Shown one piece after another: positions 29,478 through 32,177 of a stretch of 32,177 bases of DNA (position 1 is the first letter of the stretch; each line of letters starts with the position of its first letter). A program made the position numbers and the translations under genes. Source of the stretch: Pseudothermotoga sp. GTDB taxonomy: Bacteria > Thermotogota > Thermotogae > Thermotogales > DSM-5069. The stretch lies in NCBI GenBank assembly GCA_003510135.1, contig DOKY01000008.1, forward strand, positions 1 through 32,177. The letters are read 5' to 3'. The notes under the pieces are model-generated. The model searched no databases. It worked only from the letters and a program-made list of their open reading frames with translations, and had not been told where the DNA came from.

Positions 29478-30496
29478 GGTTCGATCTCTCCCGAGCCGCG
29501 ATGAAGTTGGTCTGCGACATCTTCAAGATCAAACCGAATGAAGAAGTTGCGATCACCTACGACACGCTTTCGCATTTTCCAGTTGTGGAAGCTGTCGCCA
29601 GCGAGGTTGTTCGCGTTAGTGCAAAGCCACTCCTACTGTCCGTTCCAGCCCCGAGAGGAGTCGGCAAGGCTGCGGATCCCGATCTTCCTCTGAAATCCCT
29701 GAGCGCCGCGCTCCAGAGTGCCGACGTGTGGATCGAGTTCAACAAGCAGTGGCTGCTGTATTCTTCAGCATTTGAGGCTGCTGTAAAGAACAGAAACCTC
29801 AGGTACATGTGCCTGGTTGGCATGGACGAGGGTATGTTTCTTCGCACACTGGATATAGATCTCGAGAAGCTGGCGGGGTTCATGAAAGCACTGGCTGAAA
29901 TCTTGGGGACCGCCAAGCAAGTCAGGATAACTAACCCTTCTGGCACGGACGTGAAGTTCAGAAATCATCCGCAGCGGCCAGTAGTTTGTGATTACGGTGA
30001 CGCCAGCAAACCTGGGATTCACATGCTGCCCGGCCAGATGAGCTGGACTCCTATCGAAGAATCGATCAACGGCAAGATCGTGTTCGATGGCTCCATCGTT
30101 CCTCCAGTAGGGGTGTTGAAAGAACCTGTCACACTCATTGTTGAGGAAGGAAGAATAGTTGAGATAGTCGGCGGAAATCAGGCGCGACAGTTTGAATCGT
30201 GGCTGAAATCTTTCAAACATGAAGGTATGTTCAAACTCGCACACATCTCACTCGGTCTCAACCCGGGGGCCAGACTCAGCGGAAACGTCCTGGAAGACGA
30301 ACGCGTCTGGGGCTGCAGCGAATGGGGTATAGGTTACATCAGTGAAGACCTCATTCCGGACAAAGTCTACACAGACCAGGCACCATCTCACTGCGACGGT
30401 GTGTGTTTGAACTCGACGATCGTGGTGGACGAAAGAGCGATTTTCGTCGATGGTAATCTGGTAGACGAGGAGCTGCGCAAGCTGTTGGAAGACTGA
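29474..30496 (+). CDS. M29-like aminopeptidase (aminopeptidase T family)
   Basis: 340-residue protein of the M29/leucyl aminopeptidase-like family, which also includes NicX-type dihydroxypyridine dioxygenase. Seen: the central MLPGQMSWTPIEESINGK and FDGSIVPPVGVLKEPVTL, GRIVEIVGG, then KLAHISLGLNPGARLSGNVL, EDERVWGCSEWGIGY and the C-terminal His/Asp motif PSHCDGVC. It is shorter than classical aminopeptidase T (about 410), so cleavage of free peptides is not assured. It overlaps DUF917 by ATGA with GGAGGAG 6 bases upstream. Last gene of the transporter operon; likely works on the imported compound. Confidence 0.8.
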   Translation: MRFDLSRAAMKLVCDIFKIKPNEEVAITYDTLSHFPVVEAVASEVVRVSAKPLLLSVPAPRGVGKAADPDLPLKSLSAALQSADVWIEFNKQWLLYSSAFEAAVKNRNLRYMCLVGMDEGMFLRTLDIDLEKLAGFMKALAEILGTAKQVRITNPSGTDVKFRNHPQRPVVCDYGDASKPGIHMLPGQMSWTPIEESINGKIVFDGSIVPPVGVLKEPVTLIVEEGRIVEIVGGNQARQFESWLKSFKHEGMFKLAHISLGLNPGARLSGNVLEDERVWGCSEWGIGYISEDLIPDKVYTDQAPSHCDGVCLNSTIVVDERAIFVDGNLVDEELRKLLED

Positions 30497-30569
30497 TCGC
30501 ATATGTTATGTGCAAGTAGTATCTGTGCCAAAGATGCAGTAAAATCTTTTTCAGAAGGGGGGTTCAGCG

Positions 30570-32117
30570 ATGAAAAAGTTCCTAACTGTACTTCTGCTCA
30601 TCGCCACGGTGATATTGTTCGCAGCGAAGCTTACGATCCTGCACATCAACGACACACACGGTCATGCGTGGGCCTGGAGCGAGAGCAACAATCCCAACAT
30701 CGGTGGATTCGCTGCGATCGCAACGATCGTCGAAGAGGTGAGGAGAGAGGTTGAATCTGCTAAAGGTCACGTGCTCTTCTTGCACGCAGGTGACATGAAC
30801 ACGGGTGTTCCGGAGTCGGACATGCTCGATGCCGCACCAGATATCGTTGCCTTCAACATGATGAGGCTTGATGCGATGGCCCTGGGCAATCACGAATTCG
30901 ACAAACCCAAAGAGGTGCTGGCCAAACAGATGAAGCTCGCCAAGTTTCCCATGCTCAGTGCTAACTTCCACGATCCGGAAGGGATCGTTAAACCGCAGCC
31001 CTACATCATCAAGGACTTCGGTGATCTCAAGGTAGCGATCATCGGACTCACGACGGAGGAAACTGCAATCTTGGAACCGCTTCATCTGAAGGGCGCCAGT
31101 TTTGCGAACTGCGTTGAGACGATGAAAAGGCTTGTTGACGAGCTCAGAAACAAGGTGGACATCGTCGTGGTCCTGGCGCATCTGGGATGGGAACCGGAAG
31201 GCGAAGGAAAAACCACAAGCAAGCAACTCGCTCAACTTGTTGATGGCATACACGTCATCGTAGACGGTCACAGCCACACAAAGTTCGAAGAGGCGCAGGT
31301 GGTGAACGACGTCATTGTGGTTCAAGCCTGGGAATGGGGTAAGTACATTGGTAGACTGGATCTGGAGATAGAGAACGGAAAAATCCTCTCTTACAGCTGG
31401 AAGCCGATCCCGGTTAACTTGAAGGTCCACAAGGGTAAGGATGCTCAGGGGAAGGATATCTACGAGTTTGTTGACAAACCTTATGAGGAACATTTCTACG
31501 TCAAGACCGTGCTGGATTATTTCAAACAACTCGGTGATGAGCAACTGAGCACGGTCATAGGTAAGACGCACATTCTGCTCGACGGTGAGAGGGCGAACGT
31601 GCGTTCTAAGAGCACGAATCTGGCGAACATGATTTGTGATGCGATGATGTGGAAAGTCAACGCCGATGTCGCGCTCATGAACGGTGGGGGCATAAGGGCT
31701 TCCATAAAACCCGGCGAGATTACCGTGAGAGATGTCCTCACAGTCTTACCCTTTGGAAACACGCTGTACGTGCTGAAGATGACAGGCGAGCAGTTGATGA
31801 AAGTTCTTGAATACGCTGCGACCGTCAAGGAAGGTCAAGGGGCGTTCTTGCAGGTAGGTGGACTGACCTGGAGGAGCGCTGGAGGCAAGGTTGTCGAGGC
31901 AAAGGTGAAGGGTGAACCGATAGATCCTAACAAAGTGTATGTCGTCGTGACGAACAACTACCTTGCAGGTGGTGGCGATGGTTACACGATGCTCAAAGGC
32001 ATTTCTGGTTACGACACGGGCTTCAGACTCGACAGCGTCTTGGTTGAATTCATTCAGACCGTGCTGAAAGGAGAAATAAAGGACTACGACGCGTCACTCA
32101 GGTACGTGAGGGAATAA
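30570..32117 (+). CDS. Secreted 5'-nucleotidase / UshA-like metallophosphoesterase
   Basis: 515-residue exported enzyme. Signal peptide MKKFLTVLLLIATVILFAA. N-terminal metallophosphoesterase domain with TILHINDTHGH (Asp and His ligands), LHAGDMNTG, ALGNHEFDKP, VVLAHLGWE and VDGHSHTKF, all dimetal-site motifs. C-terminal 5'-nucleotidase domain with STNLANMICDAM, ALMNGGGIRASIKPGEIT, VLPFGNTLYVLKMTG and NNYLAGGGDGYT, which binds the nucleoside. It releases phosphate from extracellular nucleotides or related esters. ATG start after AAGGGGGG. It follows the transporter operon after a 73-base gap with a TAAAAT (30540-30545) but no clear -35. Resembles T. maritima TM1878 from recall. Confidence 0.93.
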   Translation: MKKFLTVLLLIATVILFAAKLTILHINDTHGHAWAWSESNNPNIGGFAAIATIVEEVRREVESAKGHVLFLHAGDMNTGVPESDMLDAAPDIVAFNMMRLDAMALGNHEFDKPKEVLAKQMKLAKFPMLSANFHDPEGIVKPQPYIIKDFGDLKVAIIGLTTEETAILEPLHLKGASFANCVETMKRLVDELRNKVDIVVVLAHLGWEPEGEGKTTSKQLAQLVDGIHVIVDGHSHTKFEEAQVVNDVIVVQAWEWGKYIGRLDLEIENGKILSYSWKPIPVNLKVHKGKDAQGKDIYEFVDKPYEEHFYVKTVLDYFKQLGDEQLSTVIGKTHILLDGERANVRSKSTNLANMICDAMMWKVNADVALMNGGGIRASIKPGEITVRDVLTVLPFGNTLYVLKMTGEQLMKVLEYAATVKEGQGAFLQVGGLTWRSAGGKVVEAKVKGEPIDPNKVYVVVTNNYLAGGGDGYTMLKGISGYDTGFRLDSVLVEFIQTVLKGEIKDYDASLRYVRE

Positions 32118-32120
32118 ACA

Positions 32121-32143
32121 AAAGGGGCCTTTCGGGCCCCTTT
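32121..32143 (+). terminator. Rho-independent terminator after the 5'-nucleotidase
   Basis: AAAGGGGCC and GGCCCCTTT form a perfect 9-pair GC-rich stem with the loop TTTCG, beginning 4 bases after the stop codon and followed by CCTTTCC. The last 30 bases of the window hold nothing else recognisable. Confidence 0.8.
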
Positions 32144-32177
32144 CCTTTCCCGGTGACCTCTTCCCACTACTGAAGTA

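Noticed and set aside
1..32177. CRISPR arrays, insertion sequences, phage genes, rRNA or tRNA genes
   Set aside because: None found by reading; the window is almost fully occupied by ordinary chromosomal genes.

Overview
The window looks like chromosomal DNA from a thermophile of the Thermotogales, most likely a Thermotoga or Pseudothermotoga relative. This is judged from protein sequences that read like known Thermotoga maritima proteins (MinC, three M42 aminopeptidases, the LOG-like protein TM1055, NusB, EF-P, an iron-sulfur TrpRS), strong GGAGGTG ribosome binding sites, very tight gene packing, frequent TTG/GTG starts and a GC content near 50% by eye. No rRNA, tRNA, insertion sequence, CRISPR array or phage gene was seen. 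About 33 protein genes fill nearly all of the sequence.

Left block (28-8613). A FliJ-like coiled-coil gene points left. Divergent from it runs an 11-gene operon: minC, three tandem M42 aminopeptidases, a membrane-anchored SPOR-like protein, a tandem helix-hairpin-helix ComEA-like protein, an OmpH/Skp-like protein, an LptB-like ATPase, a LOG-like protein and gltX. Cell division, envelope, peptide turnover and tRNA charging are therefore co-transcribed. On the opposite strand follow a cupin and a DNA polymerase IV gene driven by a perfect consensus promoter.

Redox block (10374-15225). Five tightly coupled genes encode NuoE, an HndB-type 2Fe-2S protein, a full-length bifurcation-type NuoF, a second NuoE and a second, reduced NuoF. 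No hydrogenase or NuoG-like catalytic subunit is present. A Rex-like site sits between the promoter and the first start codon. The second NuoF has lost all four cysteines of its N-terminal 2Fe-2S domain and has no C-terminal ferredoxin domain. This is the most unusual part of the window.

Central leftward operon (22297-15209): Xaa-Pro peptidase, EF-P, Asp23, NusB, formate-THF ligase, FolD, TrpRS, ScpA, ScpB. The pepP-efp-Asp23-nusB-folD order resembles the Bacillus yqhT-efp-(accBC)-yqhY-nusB-folD order. Two enzymes here carry unusual key residues: FolD lacks the residues linked to cyclohydrolase activity, and EF-P has methionine at the tip that normally carries a modified Lys or Arg.

Right block (22354-32143): endonuclease III; then a complete family-5 peptide ABC transporter (binding protein, two permeases, two ATPases) in an operon with a DUF917 protein and an M29-like aminopeptidase, suggesting uptake and cleavage of an unusual peptide or cyclic amide; then a secreted 5'-nucleotidase closed by a clear terminator.
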